Assembly: GCA_964558665.1 (NCBI GenBank)
Contig: CAZLFA010000029.1
Coordinates: 1-44,363 of the forward strand
From: CAZLFA01 sp964558665
Lineage (GTDB): Bacteria; Desulfobacterota; Syntrophia; Syntrophales; PHBD01
Length of the DNA stretch: 44,363 nt
Direction: 5' to 3'
In this document: in pieces, positions 15,215 to 24,181 of the stretch
Layout of the letters: every line of letters begins with the position of its first letter
Position numbering within the stretch: the first letter of the stretch is position 1
Translations under genes and position numbers: made by a program
The notes under the pieces: model-generated
The model's database searches: none
Told to the model about the DNA's origin: nothing
What the model saw: only the letters and a program-made list of their open reading frames with translations

Positions 15215-17077
15215 TCAGTCAAGGCCAAACTCCTCGCGCCAGTCCCGCTCTTCATTCCATTTCGGCTGCTGTGTCTTATCGAAGACAAAGTTTCCGACCA
15301 CCAGATAGTCCATGTCCGTTCGCATAAAACATTTGTAGGCGTCTTCCGGGGTGCAGACAACAGGTTCGCCGCGCACGTTGAAACTGGTGTTGACTATCAC
15401 GCTGTAACCCGTTTTTTCCTTGAAGGCGCTGATGAGGTCCCAGTAGCGCGGGTTGGTTTCGCGATGGACCGTCTGCACCCTTGCCGAGTAGTCCAGATGA
15501 GTGATTGCCGGAATGTCCGAGCGCAGGTAGTAAAGCTTTTCACGAATCGGCATGCCGTGATAGTCAGGGGGCAGGGGATTTCGTCTTTTTTCGTTCACAC
15601 CGGCAATCAGCAGCATATAGGGCGATATGCAGTCGGTGTCGAAATATTCGGTGCGGTCCTCGTTCAGCACGGAAGGCGCAAAAGGCCGGAAGCTCTCACG
15701 GAACTTTATCTTTACATTCAGGCGCTTCTGCATCTCCTTGTTTCTGGCATCGCCCAGGATGCTCCTGTTGCCCAGCGCCCTGGGTCCCCATTCCATCCGT
15801 CCCTGAAACCAGCCGATGGCCTTGCCGTCATCCAGATAACCGGCCACATCCCCGCAGAGATCGCGGAAATTTTCATAGAACCGGAAAGGCGCCTTATATT
15901 TTTTGGCCATGGTCCTGATTTCCAGTTCGGAAAATTCCGGCCCCAAAAATGATCCCTGCATGGAGTCGGTCACACCGTCGGCGCTCCTCCCGTTTCCGTA
16001 GTACATATGATAGGCGGCATACGCCGCACCCAAAGCCCCGCCGGCATCGCCCGCCGCCGATTGCACCCAGATGTCTTCAAATACCTTCTGCTTCAAAAGC
16101 TTTCCGTTGGCGACGCAATTAAGGGCAACGCCTCCGGACAGACACAGATTCGCAGAACCTGTCAGTGACCTGGCTGTATTGGCCATCCTGAAGACGATCT
16201 CCTCCGTTATCTGCTGGATGGCCAGCGCCAGATCGGCGTGATGCTGCTCCAGCGCCGATTCCGGTTTGCGGCAGGGAAAGCCGAAAAGCCGGTCCCATTT
16301 TTCGTCCTGCACCATTCTCAATCCGGTGGCGTAGTCGAAGTATTCCTGGTTGAGCCAGATAGAACCGTCTTCCTTTATATCCATGAGGTTGCTGAGAATT
16401 ATGTTCTTGAAGTTTTCCACCCTTTCAGACCCGGGAGCGCCGTATGGTGACAGCCCCATGAGTTTGTACTCACCGGAGTTGACCCTGAAACCCAGGTAAT
16501 ATGTGAACGCTGAATAGAGCAGACCTACCGAATGGGGGAACTTGAGTTCCTTGAGTATCTTGATGTCATTGCCTTTGCCGTGGCAGATGGAGGCTGTCGC
16601 CCATTCCCCGACGCCGTCGATGGTGACGATGGCTGCTTCCTTGAATGGAGAGGGGAAAAAAGCGCTGGCGGCGTGCGAGAGGTGGTGGTCGGTGAAGAGA
16701 AGCCGGGTTTTTTTCGCGTCATATCGGCCGAGTTTGCTCAGTTCATCCCTGATGAGCTGTTTGAGCATGACCTTTTCCTTGATCCATACAGGTATAGCCG
16801 CAAGAAAGGATTTCAGCCCTCTGGGGGCGAAGGCATAGTATGTTTCCAGCAGCCGCTCGAATTTCAGCAGCGGTTTGTCGTAAAAGGCCACGGCATCGAG
16901 CTCTTCAACGGACAGGCCGCCGTATTCGATGCAGAACGCGGCTGCATTGGCCGGAAATGCCGGGTCGTGCTTTTTTCTTGTGAATCGCTCTTCCTGTGCG
17001 GCGGCTACAATGCTGCCGTCCACGATAAGAGCGGCGGCAGAATCATGATAGAAGGCCGATATGCCGAGAATCTTCAT
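15215..17077 (-). CDS. NodU/CmcH-family carbamoyltransferase
   Basis: A 620-residue enzyme of the carbamoyltransferase family that includes NodU, CmcH and TobZ. Members make carbamoyl-adenylate from carbamoyl phosphate and ATP in a Kae1-like domain and transfer it to a hydroxyl. N-terminal motifs MKILGISAFYHDSAA, EERFTRKKHD (29-38) and DHHLSHAASAF (130-140; metal-binding His) are intact, as are CLSGGVALN and the C-terminal WGPRALGNRSIL and NTSFNVRGEP blocks. Length is typical. It would carbamoylate a sugar of the local polysaccharide. It heads the minus-strand run and is followed within about 50 bp by DUF5989 and SxtJ genes, a recurring set. A divergent gene starts about 165 bp away. Confidence 0.93.
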   Translation of the reverse strand: MKILGISAFYHDSAAALIVDGSIVAAAQEERFTRKKHDPAFPANAAAFCIEYGGLSVEELDAVAFYDKPLLKFERLLETYYAFAPRGLKSFLAAIPVWIKEKVMLKQLIRDELSKLGRYDAKKTRLLFTDHHLSHAASAFFPSPFKEAAIVTIDGVGEWATASICHGKGNDIKILKELKFPHSVGLLYSAFTYYLGFRVNSGEYKLMGLSPYGAPGSERVENFKNIILSNLMDIKEDGSIWLNQEYFDYATGLRMVQDEKWDRLFGFPCRKPESALEQHHADLALAIQQITEEIVFRMANTARSLTGSANLCLSGGVALNCVANGKLLKQKVFEDIWVQSAAGDAGGALGAAYAAYHMYYGNGRSADGVTDSMQGSFLGPEFSELEIRTMAKKYKAPFRFYENFRDLCGDVAGYLDDGKAIGWFQGRMEWGPRALGNRSILGDARNKEMQKRLNVKIKFRESFRPFAPSVLNEDRTEYFDTDCISPYMLLIAGVNEKRRNPLPPDYHGMPIREKLYYLRSDIPAITHLDYSARVQTVHRETNPRYWDLISAFKEKTGYSVIVNTSFNVRGEPVVCTPEDAYKCFMRTDMDYLVVGNFVFDKTQQPKWNEERDWREEFGLD

Positions 17078-17117
17078 AATGAAACCAGAATGTCCTTGCG
17101 TGTTTAAAACAGCCGAT

Positions 17118-17148
17118 TTTATATGTTGTTATCTTTATCCAATGACAA
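17118..17148 (-). promoter_or_regulatory. possible promoter of the carbamoyltransferase operon
   Basis: In the divergent gap 17078-17241, the minus strand reads TTGTCA (17148-17143) followed by CATATAAAAT; a -10 can be set with a 17-bp (CATATA) or 19-bp (TATAAA) spacer. The AT-rich gap probably also holds the promoter of the plus-strand SGNH gene, but I see no convincing pair for it. Confidence 0.3.
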
Positions 17149-17241
17149 TTTGTGGAGCTACTAACATAAAAGAACTTTCAATTCTACAAATAATATGATT
17201 TCTTCAATTCCCATATCGTGCATATAAAAAGGAATAAAGAC

Positions 17242-18324
17242 GTGAAGTTCCGAACCGGCAATGTAATTCTGCTTATCGTTTCAGTGCTTGTCTGTGCGTA
17301 TGCGGCGGAGTTTCTTCTGGGGTTTTACCTTGTGAAGTCCATCCTCCACTACCCCGTGCCGCCCTTCTCAAGGCAGACGCATACTACTGTAGACTATTCT
17401 GCGGGATACAGCTACAACAATATTTCGCTGCGCGGCCCTGACTTCAAGCCGGAGACCCTTTATGATGTCGTACTGATCGGTGATTCTTTCATTTTCGGAC
17501 AGGGTGTTGATTACGGGGATTCACTGCAGGGAAATATGGAAAAAAAGGGGTATGCCGTTCAAAATGTCTCGGAGATTGCGACAAACCCCATAGACTATCA
17601 TCATAAGCTGAAAATCATGCTGTCGCATGGCCTGAAAACCAGGAACGTTGTTATCGGCCTGTGCATGGGAAATGATTTTCAGAATATAGGCGACAAGCAG
17701 ATAGAACAGGCGCTCCTTTATCGATACAGGCAAAGCTTCCTTGATTACGGCGCGATTGAATTCATCAAACTGGAAAAGCTCAGGTATCAGATAAGGGTCA
17801 GATGGATCAAGCTGTTCGACATGGCGCGAAGGCTGATTGACAAGTCCGGACACGAACGGGTGATTGTCCACGATTTTGAGCATCCGAGAAAGTTTAATGA
17901 GGATTGGGTGCGGTTTTTCGCCGGGGGCAAGGAGGAGCTGATGAAGGTTATGCGCGGTGAAGGGGCTCCCTCCATTCAATCCCGCAAACTGACCGAAGCT
18001 GAATATATGGAAAAAAACGGGCTGGATGACGATTCGCTGAGGAACACCTTGCGGATAATTAATGCCATTGCCGCTGCCGCCCACCCTGCAAAGGTATGGC
18101 TGATGCTGATCCCCGACCCTTATTATGTGTCGGGGCAGAGATTTCCGCGGTATGAATCTTACGTCAACAGGCTCGTAACGGGCGTTGACAAGCGCATAAG
18201 CATCATTGACCTTCACCCCCTGCTGACACCCGACATGCATTTTCTTCACGACGGCCACTGGAACGTGAAGGGGCATAAGATAGTCGCTGATGTCATCTCC
18301 CAGAGTATCCCGCGTTCTCCCTGA
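17242..18324 (+). CDS. membrane-anchored SGNH hydrolase-like protein
   Basis: A 360-residue protein with an N-terminal signal-anchor (about residues 5-30: VILLIVSVLVCAYAAEFLLGF) and an extracytoplasmic SGNH domain: block I IGDSFIFGQGV, block III CMGNDF and the terminal HDGHWNVKGH. These features resemble AlgJ/AlgX-type O-acyl transferases or esterases acting on exopolysaccharide. I prefer the GTG at 17242, which has AAGGA eight bases upstream; a GTG at 17218 would add eight residues. It is divergent from the carbamoyltransferase operon and convergent with the next SGNH gene, which it overlaps by 32 bp. Substrate and direction of reaction are unknown. Confidence 0.78.
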   Translation: MKFRTGNVILLIVSVLVCAYAAEFLLGFYLVKSILHYPVPPFSRQTHTTVDYSAGYSYNNISLRGPDFKPETLYDVVLIGDSFIFGQGVDYGDSLQGNMEKKGYAVQNVSEIATNPIDYHHKLKIMLSHGLKTRNVVIGLCMGNDFQNIGDKQIEQALLYRYRQSFLDYGAIEFIKLEKLRYQIRVRWIKLFDMARRLIDKSGHERVIVHDFEHPRKFNEDWVRFFAGGKEELMKVMRGEGAPSIQSRKLTEAEYMEKNGLDDDSLRNTLRIINAIAAAAHPAKVWLMLIPDPYYVSGQRFPRYESYVNRLVTGVDKRISIIDLHPLLTPDMHFLHDGHWNVKGHKIVADVISQSIPRSP

Positions 18325-19645
18325 CGAAACGGGCCAGTGTTTCGGCCACGACCTGTTCGCCTGCCCTGTTCCAGTGCTGATTGTCAAAATAGTAGGTGTC
18401 GTTGCCGGCATCGCTTGCGGATTTGAGCGATTGCGTCAGATCTGCCAGGGGAATTCCCGCATTTCTGCAGATATCGGCAAGTACCTTATTCGGGAGCATG
18501 AGGTCATAATCGCCATCTTTCAAACTGTACTTCTTTTTTATCCTGCTCCAGTAAATCTTTTCATATACCTGGACGATTGTCGGTGCTACGGCAACCGCAA
18601 ATGATGCTCCGTTCTTTTTGCAGTAGCGGTCAGTCTCCCGGAGAATTGCACCCATTAGACGGGCGGCTTCTTTCACGTCTGGATCAGGCTTTTTATTGCA
18701 CAGCCTTATTTCCGACGGCATGAAATTGATAGAGTACTTCTTGTGGCGAATGTACTTGTCAATGAAATCTATGAAGTGCGATCTCGGCAGACTGCACATC
18801 CGCCCGGCCCGCTTTTTGGCCAGATATTTTTCAGAGAGGGGCACCGGGATGCCGGTGAAGCGGATATTGCCTCTGTCGTCAGTGACTGCCCTGGGTCTTT
18901 TGTAACCGTCGATCCAGTCGGATATGCCTGAGATGTCATCGAAATCGTTGCCGACATATATTACCATGATGACCAGATCCGGCTGGTATTGCACCGCTCT
19001 TGACTGCAGCAGAAGCAGCTCCTGAGCCGGTCCGTAGCCGTTCACGCCGAAATTAAGAACCTCCGTGCCGGTGAGCAGCTTTTCCTCCATCACCTTGGCA
19101 AAGGCTTCGCTGTCCGGAACCCCGAAGCTGCTGGTGAAAGAGTCGCCCAGAAGTATTATCCTCTTCTTCCCGGCCGGTTTGGCCACGGGATACTCCTTAT
19201 CCCTCATGCCTGCGGAGTTGATGGAGATTTTTGTTCTGAATTCATGCTTTGATGTGAAGAAACCCGTCTTGTTGGGAATCAGCTGCCAGCCGAGGCTGCT
19301 GCTGTATTCAAAGAGGCTGTCCTGCTCTGATGCAGCCGTGTGTTGAGGAAAGAACGTACGGAAAAAAAATTCCGCTCCGGTGAAAATCATTATCAGGGTG
19401 AGCAGCAGAACTGACAGATTCAGCGCCGCCTCTTTTTTTCTAAAGACGATCATGCCGAGGCCGATGCCGATCAGAGAAACTTCCGCAATACGGATGCCGA
19501 CTTTGATGCGCTTCCCCATTTCCGCACCCGGGCAAAGTAATCCGGCCACCGTCCATTCGTTGACGACGATGCCGATGGCGATCAGCAGTACTCCGAAGAC
19601 AAGAAGAAACCGTTCGCTTTTTGAAGCTGTATTATTCATGATCAT
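18293..19645 (-). CDS. multi-pass SGNH hydrolase-like membrane protein
   Basis: A 450-residue protein with three predicted N-terminal membrane helices (about residues 12-35, 50-68 and 74-95) followed by a periplasmic SGNH domain: LLGDSFTSSFGV (block I), NFGVNGYGPAQE (block II), YVGNDFDD (block III) and FDNQHWNRAGE (block V, DxxHW). The fold is typical of enzymes that acylate or deacylate cell-surface glycans. The extra helices distinguish it from the other two SGNH proteins here. Start ATG 19645; an ATG two codons in is equally possible. Its 3' end overlaps the convergent SGNH gene. It lies after a glycosyltransferase gene (19686) on the same strand with a 40-bp gap. Confidence 0.78.
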   Translation of the reverse strand: MIMNNTASKSERFLLVFGVLLIAIGIVVNEWTVAGLLCPGAEMGKRIKVGIRIAEVSLIGIGLGMIVFRKKEAALNLSVLLLTLIMIFTGAEFFFRTFFPQHTAASEQDSLFEYSSSLGWQLIPNKTGFFTSKHEFRTKISINSAGMRDKEYPVAKPAGKKRIILLGDSFTSSFGVPDSEAFAKVMEEKLLTGTEVLNFGVNGYGPAQELLLLQSRAVQYQPDLVIMVIYVGNDFDDISGISDWIDGYKRPRAVTDDRGNIRFTGIPVPLSEKYLAKKRAGRMCSLPRSHFIDFIDKYIRHKKYSINFMPSEIRLCNKKPDPDVKEAARLMGAILRETDRYCKKNGASFAVAVAPTIVQVYEKIYWSRIKKKYSLKDGDYDLMLPNKVLADICRNAGIPLADLTQSLKSASDAGNDTYYFDNQHWNRAGEQVVAETLARFVRENAGYSGR

Positions 19646-19685
19646 TGCCGCATTCCCTGTTATGAAAAAAATATGTGCTGTGCTT

Positions 19686-20546
19686 CTATACCTTTCTTAA
19701 CTCGTCATAAATGACCTGATATCTTGTCAACTTGTTGCGTGCGGATTCTTTATCCGCTGCAAAAGGGTATGTGATTTTAAGAGTAAGGATGCGCCACGCA
19801 GACTTGATCAGGTCAATGCGTCTGAGATACGCGGTTGTCCGCGGCAGGTAGTGTTTGCTGTAAAACAGATACTCCGCTTGCACTTTTTTCCTGAATTTAT
19901 CGGCTGAACTCGACGAGCGTTCACTCTGGCCGCCGAGATGCGTGACAATGGCGGTCTCCGCGAAGCCTATGGAGTATCCTTCCTTTCTAATCCTCAGGCA
20001 CAGGTCCTGGTCTTCCCCGTACAGGAAAAAATCTTCGTCAAAGCCGCCGATCTTCCTGATGAGTTCCGAGCGGGCGATCATGGCCGCTCCCAGAACACAG
20101 GCGATGCTGCCTTCCAGCCTGCCCAGTTCGCCGGACGAGTGTCTCTCTCCGGGGTATCTGTAGGAGACGGATTCCTGGCGTGTGCCGTCAGGATTGACCA
20201 TGGCAGCGCCGGCAAGACCGATCCGGGGATTCACATCCATGAAAGAGGCGGCGTTCCTTATAGCGTCCGGTTTTACAGTTGTGTCGGGATTGAGAAAAAA
20301 CAGATACCGGCCTTTGCAGAGGGGCAGCGCCTGATTGTTGGCGGCGGCAAACCCTCTGTTGCTGCTGTTTCCAATGAGGTGGACCTGCGGGTATCTTTCT
20401 TTTATGAAACGGGCGCTGTTGTCGGTCGATGCATTGTCGACAACAATGACTTCACAGGTGCAGCCTTCCGCTACCAGGACTGAGTCCAGGCAGCCGCCGA
20501 TGAGATCAGCCGTATTGTAGGTCACGATGATGATTGAAATGTCCAT
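19686..20546 (-). CDS. family 2 glycosyltransferase (WbbL/rhamnosyltransferase-like)
   Basis: A 286-residue GT-A fold enzyme. It opens ISIIIVTYNTADLI, has VIVVDNASTDNS and NRGFAAANN (sugar-nucleotide pocket), a DxD-like LNPDTTV, and the C-terminal block GAAMIARSELIRKIGGFDEDFFLYGEDQDLCLR with the ED/GED acceptor-side motif. The pattern is that of WbbL-type rhamnosyltransferases, though donor specificity cannot be fixed. It acts at the cytoplasmic face on a lipid-linked glycan. It is a paralogue of the gene at 25655 (similar opening and AAANN motif). It is 18 bp downstream of the family 4 transferase gene and likely co-transcribed. Confidence 0.9.
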   Translation of the reverse strand: MDISIIIVTYNTADLIGGCLDSVLVAEGCTCEVIVVDNASTDNSARFIKERYPQVHLIGNSSNRGFAAANNQALPLCKGRYLFFLNPDTTVKPDAIRNAASFMDVNPRIGLAGAAMVNPDGTRQESVSYRYPGERHSSGELGRLEGSIACVLGAAMIARSELIRKIGGFDEDFFLYGEDQDLCLRIRKEGYSIGFAETAIVTHLGGQSERSSSSADKFRKKVQAEYLFYSKHYLPRTTAYLRRIDLIKSAWRILTLKITYPFAADKESARNKLTRYQVIYDELRKV

Positions 20547-20564
20547 AAGCAGTCAGTGTCCGGA

Positions 20565-21716
20565 TTATTGGCCGGCAAGCGTTTTTTCATAGATGGCTTC
20601 CATGTCTTTCGCCACCGCGTCCCATGAGTTGTCCGCTGCTGTCTGAAAGGCATATTTACCCATATCAGTCCTTCTGTCTTCGTCAAGCATCAGGCCGATC
20701 TTTTCTGCAACGCTCCTGGCGTCAGCGGCATCGGAGATTACATAGCCGTTGACGCCGTCCCTGATCAGATCCTTTGCTCCCACATTTCTGCTGACCATGA
20801 CCGGAAGAGACGCGGCCATGGCTTCCAGCACCACCATGCCGAAGGTGTCGAATTCGGAAAGCATGGCATAGATGTCGGATGCCATGTATATTCTGTTGAG
20901 GTCCTTTTTATCGACGATTCCCGTGAACACCAGCTGTTCCTCAATGCCCAGCGCCCTTGCCATCGCTGAGTACTTGTGACGGTTGCCCTTGCCGACGATC
21001 AGCAGTCTGAAAGGAGCCCGCTGAAGATCATTTTTCAACCCGGCAAGAGCGGCGATGATATGATCAAGCCCTTTGATGTCGAAATTCATGGAGACAAAAA
21101 GAATAACGCTTTCCGACATGCCTATACTGAAGCGCCGGCGAATTTCCCGGCGGCATTCTTCACGGTTGAGGTTCCGATAGCTGCTCATCTCGATGCCGGG
21201 ACGCATAACGAGAGTTTTCGCCGGGTCGGCATCTCTGTACTCCCTGAGAAATATTTCGCGCGCCAGATTTGAAACGGACAGGTAGCGCTGACACAAGGGA
21301 TTGTTGACCAGCTTTTTTTCTACGTATGACGTGGCGCGGTCGAAAAGGCTGGGCCATTTTTTTCTTCTGATCTCTCTTACCCAGAAGGCATGGGGGACTC
21401 CGTGCATCGTGAACATGTGAGCATTGAAAATCCTGTCATGGGCATGGATGAGATCGAATGAGCCGCCTGATATGAGCCTGTTTGCAAAGGCGGCGAAACT
21501 GACGGTCGTCAGAAATTTCGGGAAGGCGATGACGGGCACCCTGTGAAAGGTAATGCGGTCCGACTGCTGCTGCCAGCGGTTGGCGAATACGTGCATATCA
21601 TACAGCGGATTGAGCGCCAGACGTTCTGTCATCTCGGCGGCAAAACCTTCTGCGCCTCCTATCAGGCCGTACTTGGGAATGACGACGGCAATTTTTTTTC
21701 GGTGGATATCGGCCAT
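20565..21716 (-). CDS. family 4 (GT-B) glycosyltransferase
   Basis: A 383-residue retaining glycosyltransferase of the GT4 group. The N-terminal half has IGGAEGFAAEM, a typical acceptor-binding glycine loop. The C-terminal half has VMRPGIEMSSY, LLIVGKGNRHKY and the E-x7-E donor motif SEFDTFGMVVLEAMAASLPV. Length and layout are standard. It probably transfers a hexose to the lipid-linked repeat unit. The minus-strand neighbours are an O-antigen ligase-like gene upstream (24-bp gap) and a GT2 gene downstream (18-bp gap), consistent with one operon. Donor and acceptor are not readable from sequence. Confidence 0.92.
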   Translation of the reverse strand: MADIHRKKIAVVIPKYGLIGGAEGFAAEMTERLALNPLYDMHVFANRWQQQSDRITFHRVPVIAFPKFLTTVSFAAFANRLISGGSFDLIHAHDRIFNAHMFTMHGVPHAFWVREIRRKKWPSLFDRATSYVEKKLVNNPLCQRYLSVSNLAREIFLREYRDADPAKTLVMRPGIEMSSYRNLNREECRREIRRRFSIGMSESVILFVSMNFDIKGLDHIIAALAGLKNDLQRAPFRLLIVGKGNRHKYSAMARALGIEEQLVFTGIVDKKDLNRIYMASDIYAMLSEFDTFGMVVLEAMAASLPVMVSRNVGAKDLIRDGVNGYVISDAADARSVAEKIGLMLDEDRRTDMGKYAFQTAADNSWDAVAKDMEAIYEKTLAGQ

Positions 21717-21740
21717 ATTTTCAACCAGACGATCTTTCCG

Positions 21741-23039
21741 TCATGGAACAATCCGCTGAAACCAAGTTTCTGAAAGAGAAGGCTGCGCTTCATTCGCATG
21801 TTCTCTGTTCAACTGCCATATAATCATAATCATCCCCAGAATGCTGTACAGAATGACAACGGGAGGACCGCTGAGAATATTTTCAAACATGCCCTGAATA
21901 AACAATGCTGTACCGGCCGTCATGAGACATAGCCCCCAGTCCCTGATAAAGTGGTTTTTCCCTTTCCTGGTAATCATCCAGCCTGTCCGGGCGCCGGTGA
22001 ATAAAACAAAAAGCCACAGCATCAGCCCCACGGCGCCGGTTCTGGCCGCAATGTCCACCAGCATGTTGTGCGGCTGGTAGATCAGATCCGGCCTCCTCAG
22101 TTTTTCAGGCACACGGGCGTTGAATCTGGCAAGAAGTTCATCGTTGAAGAATGTCTGCATGCCGTATCCCATGCCTACCAGCGGATGCTCCTTGACAATC
22201 TCGAAATACAGCAGCCACGTTGCCGGTCTGGGCTCTGTTCTTTTTATGTAGTCGAATGTCAACCGGTCCCTGACAGGCATCAGGGTGATTATGAAAATCA
22301 GCAGCGCAATAAAAGCAATAAACAGCTTCCTGTTTTTAACGAACAGGAAAAAAGACAATGCCAGAGAAACTGCTATCAGTGTTCCTCTGGCCTGAGTTGC
22401 CAGGGTAGCCGTACATAAAATACAGATGCAGATCAATAAAGCTATTCTTTGATACTTATCGGTCGAGCGGGAAAACTGATTGATTGCCAGTAAAAGTCCG
22501 AACAGTGTGGGAACGCTCACCAGATTGCTGGGAATCTCTCCCTTGTATGAATCAAAGACATAATAGCCCAGCTTTGTTGTGACGGGATGCCCAAGGATGA
22601 CATAGTCGAACACCATTGTTCCCGCCGCATAGATGGATGTGGAGGCGACAATTATCCATATCAGCGCAACAAATCTTTTCTCCGACGCGTAACAGTTGAC
22701 CAGCAGGTAGAAAAAAATCAGATATTTGACAAGATGTGCATAGATATCATGGACGCTGTTTTTCAGGTTGAAAGCGAAAAACAGTCCCGTAAAGGCCCAT
22801 ATGGCGAAAAGGAAAAGCGGTATGGACAGAGGAATTTTTATTGAAAAATCGATTTTCCTGTATGCTAGAAGGGCAAGGAGAGTAATCATAGACAGGTAAA
22901 GGCTTAGATTCTCGATTGCCGTCCGGTGAGGGAAGGGGTTTACGAAGACATAGACGCCTGTTGCAAAAGCAAGAAACAGTTCCAGAAAACGAAAAATTTT
23001 ATCCCGGGGAAGCGTTGCCTTTTCAACTGTTTCATTCAT
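21741..23039 (-). CDS. O-antigen ligase/polymerase family membrane protein
   Basis: A 432-residue polytopic inner-membrane protein with roughly a dozen hydrophobic helices. The large periplasmic loop of Wzy/WaaL-type (Wzy_C, PF04932) proteins is recognisable: EHPLVGMGYGMQTFF and further on YQPHNMLVDIAARTGAVGL, where the H of PHN is the conserved catalytic His. Such proteins polymerise repeat units or ligate polysaccharide to lipid A-core or protein. ATG 23039 is chosen; a GTG at 23060 would add seven residues. It heads a minus-strand operon with two glycosyltransferases and an SGNH protein, divergent from the glycosyltransferase gene at 23220. Confidence 0.85.
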   Translation of the reverse strand: MNETVEKATLPRDKIFRFLELFLAFATGVYVFVNPFPHRTAIENLSLYLSMITLLALLAYRKIDFSIKIPLSIPLFLFAIWAFTGLFFAFNLKNSVHDIYAHLVKYLIFFYLLVNCYASEKRFVALIWIIVASTSIYAAGTMVFDYVILGHPVTTKLGYYVFDSYKGEIPSNLVSVPTLFGLLLAINQFSRSTDKYQRIALLICICILCTATLATQARGTLIAVSLALSFFLFVKNRKLFIAFIALLIFIITLMPVRDRLTFDYIKRTEPRPATWLLYFEIVKEHPLVGMGYGMQTFFNDELLARFNARVPEKLRRPDLIYQPHNMLVDIAARTGAVGLMLWLFVLFTGARTGWMITRKGKNHFIRDWGLCLMTAGTALFIQGMFENILSGPPVVILYSILGMIMIIWQLNREHANEAQPSLSETWFQRIVP

Positions 23040-23219
23040 GCGATTTTCCGATGTCACCATTCATGCCGATTGCAGCCGTCATTTGTATTCATGAAATCAA
23101 TCATTTTTATTTATAAGTGGCCATCTACCATAGAGAATTGAAAATTTCATTATTTTAATACGGGGGTCTATGATATATAGCGTCTCTCTGCGGATGCAGA
23201 TGGTCCGCAAGATGAGCAG

Positions 23220-24164
23220 ATGGCATTTCTGTGCATTATGATTCCGGACGTTACATATTTGATTCTGAATTATAACCCGGCCGGTGAGAGGGACGCCGAA
23301 GAAATTCTTGGCGCAACGGTTGACGCCTTCTACGGGAGAAAAAGCAGGCATCTCAAAAGCGACGTGTTCCTGCTCGATCAGGGATCGACTCATGAGCACC
23401 GGAACCGGCTTGTCGATATGCAGATGCGCCATGGCTTTTCGACGATACTCCTGAACCGCAACATCGGCATCAGCAGGGCCATCAACTTTTTTGTCCGCAC
23501 CTGCAAGTCTCCGGTGATCGGCCTCATCACTTCGGACGTCCTGATAACCGCCGGCATGGATGAGGACCTTTATGAAAAGGTGCAGATTCCGGAAGTTTTC
23601 CAGGCAACACCCTTCACCGATAAAAGCGATCTTGATTATCAGACATGGAAACCGGAAGAGGGGTTCGGTGCGGACAGAATCGACCTGCAGAAATTGAAGT
23701 CGGGAAAGAAAACATTTTCCGACAGATTGCTGGGGCGTGACGGAAATGATTATCTGCGGGTCATCGGTGTGGAATTGAACGTCATGTTCTGGAGGCGCAG
23801 CATATTCGACAAAGTGGGCTGTTTCGATGAGAGATGGAAGGCCTGTTACGAGAATAACGATTTTTCCCTGAGGTGTTTCCTGGCAGGCGGCTGTACGGCC
23901 ATAAGCCTTGATTCCTTCGTGTGGCATTACCACAAGGTTACCGAGAAGAATAATGCCCGGGATAAAAGCCATGAGGGATACATCGACGACTGCTGGCCTC
24001 AGGAAATAAGAAAGCTCTGGGATGAAAAATGGCCTGCGCTGGATAAGTACATCAATATCTATAAGCCGCTGAAAGGCCGCAGCATCACTGACTATCCGGA
24101 GTTGCAGAAACGTTACGAAAATAATATCTATCTTCCGTATGAACAGGACATAAACTATTTCTAA
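23220..24164 (+). CDS. family 2-like glycosyltransferase
   Basis: A 314-residue protein with a GT-A-like layout: VTYLILNYNPAGE at the start, VFLLDQGSTHEH in place of VVDNGS, LNRNIGISRAIN (nucleotide pocket), then VELNVMFWRRSIFDKVGCFDERW and YENNDFSLRCFLAGG, the usual acceptor-side block with an acidic N-D in place of E-D. An ATG at 23238 (MIPDV) is an alternative start. It begins a plus-strand operon with a methyltransferase and two further GT2 genes. The 159-bp divergent gap before it is AT-rich and likely holds promoters for both directions. It is divergent from the canonical GT2 consensus, so a glycosyltransferase role is likely but not certain. Confidence 0.78.
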   Translation: MAFLCIMIPDVTYLILNYNPAGERDAEEILGATVDAFYGRKSRHLKSDVFLLDQGSTHEHRNRLVDMQMRHGFSTILLNRNIGISRAINFFVRTCKSPVIGLITSDVLITAGMDEDLYEKVQIPEVFQATPFTDKSDLDYQTWKPEEGFGADRIDLQKLKSGKKTFSDRLLGRDGNDYLRVIGVELNVMFWRRSIFDKVGCFDERWKACYENNDFSLRCFLAGGCTAISLDSFVWHYHKVTEKNNARDKSHEGYIDDCWPQEIRKLWDEKWPALDKYINIYKPLKGRSITDYPELQKRYENNIYLPYEQDINYF

Positions 24165-24181
24165 CAGGAGAATAACCGCAC

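Noticed and set aside
15182..15952. Plus-strand 256-codon frame opposite the carbamoyltransferase
   Set aside because: It is antisense to conserved C-terminal motifs of the carbamoyltransferase and has no protein motif of its own.
23097..23972. Minus-strand frame opposite the glycosyltransferase at 23220
   Set aside because: Shadow of the plus-strand gene, which fits the operon direction and has family motifs.
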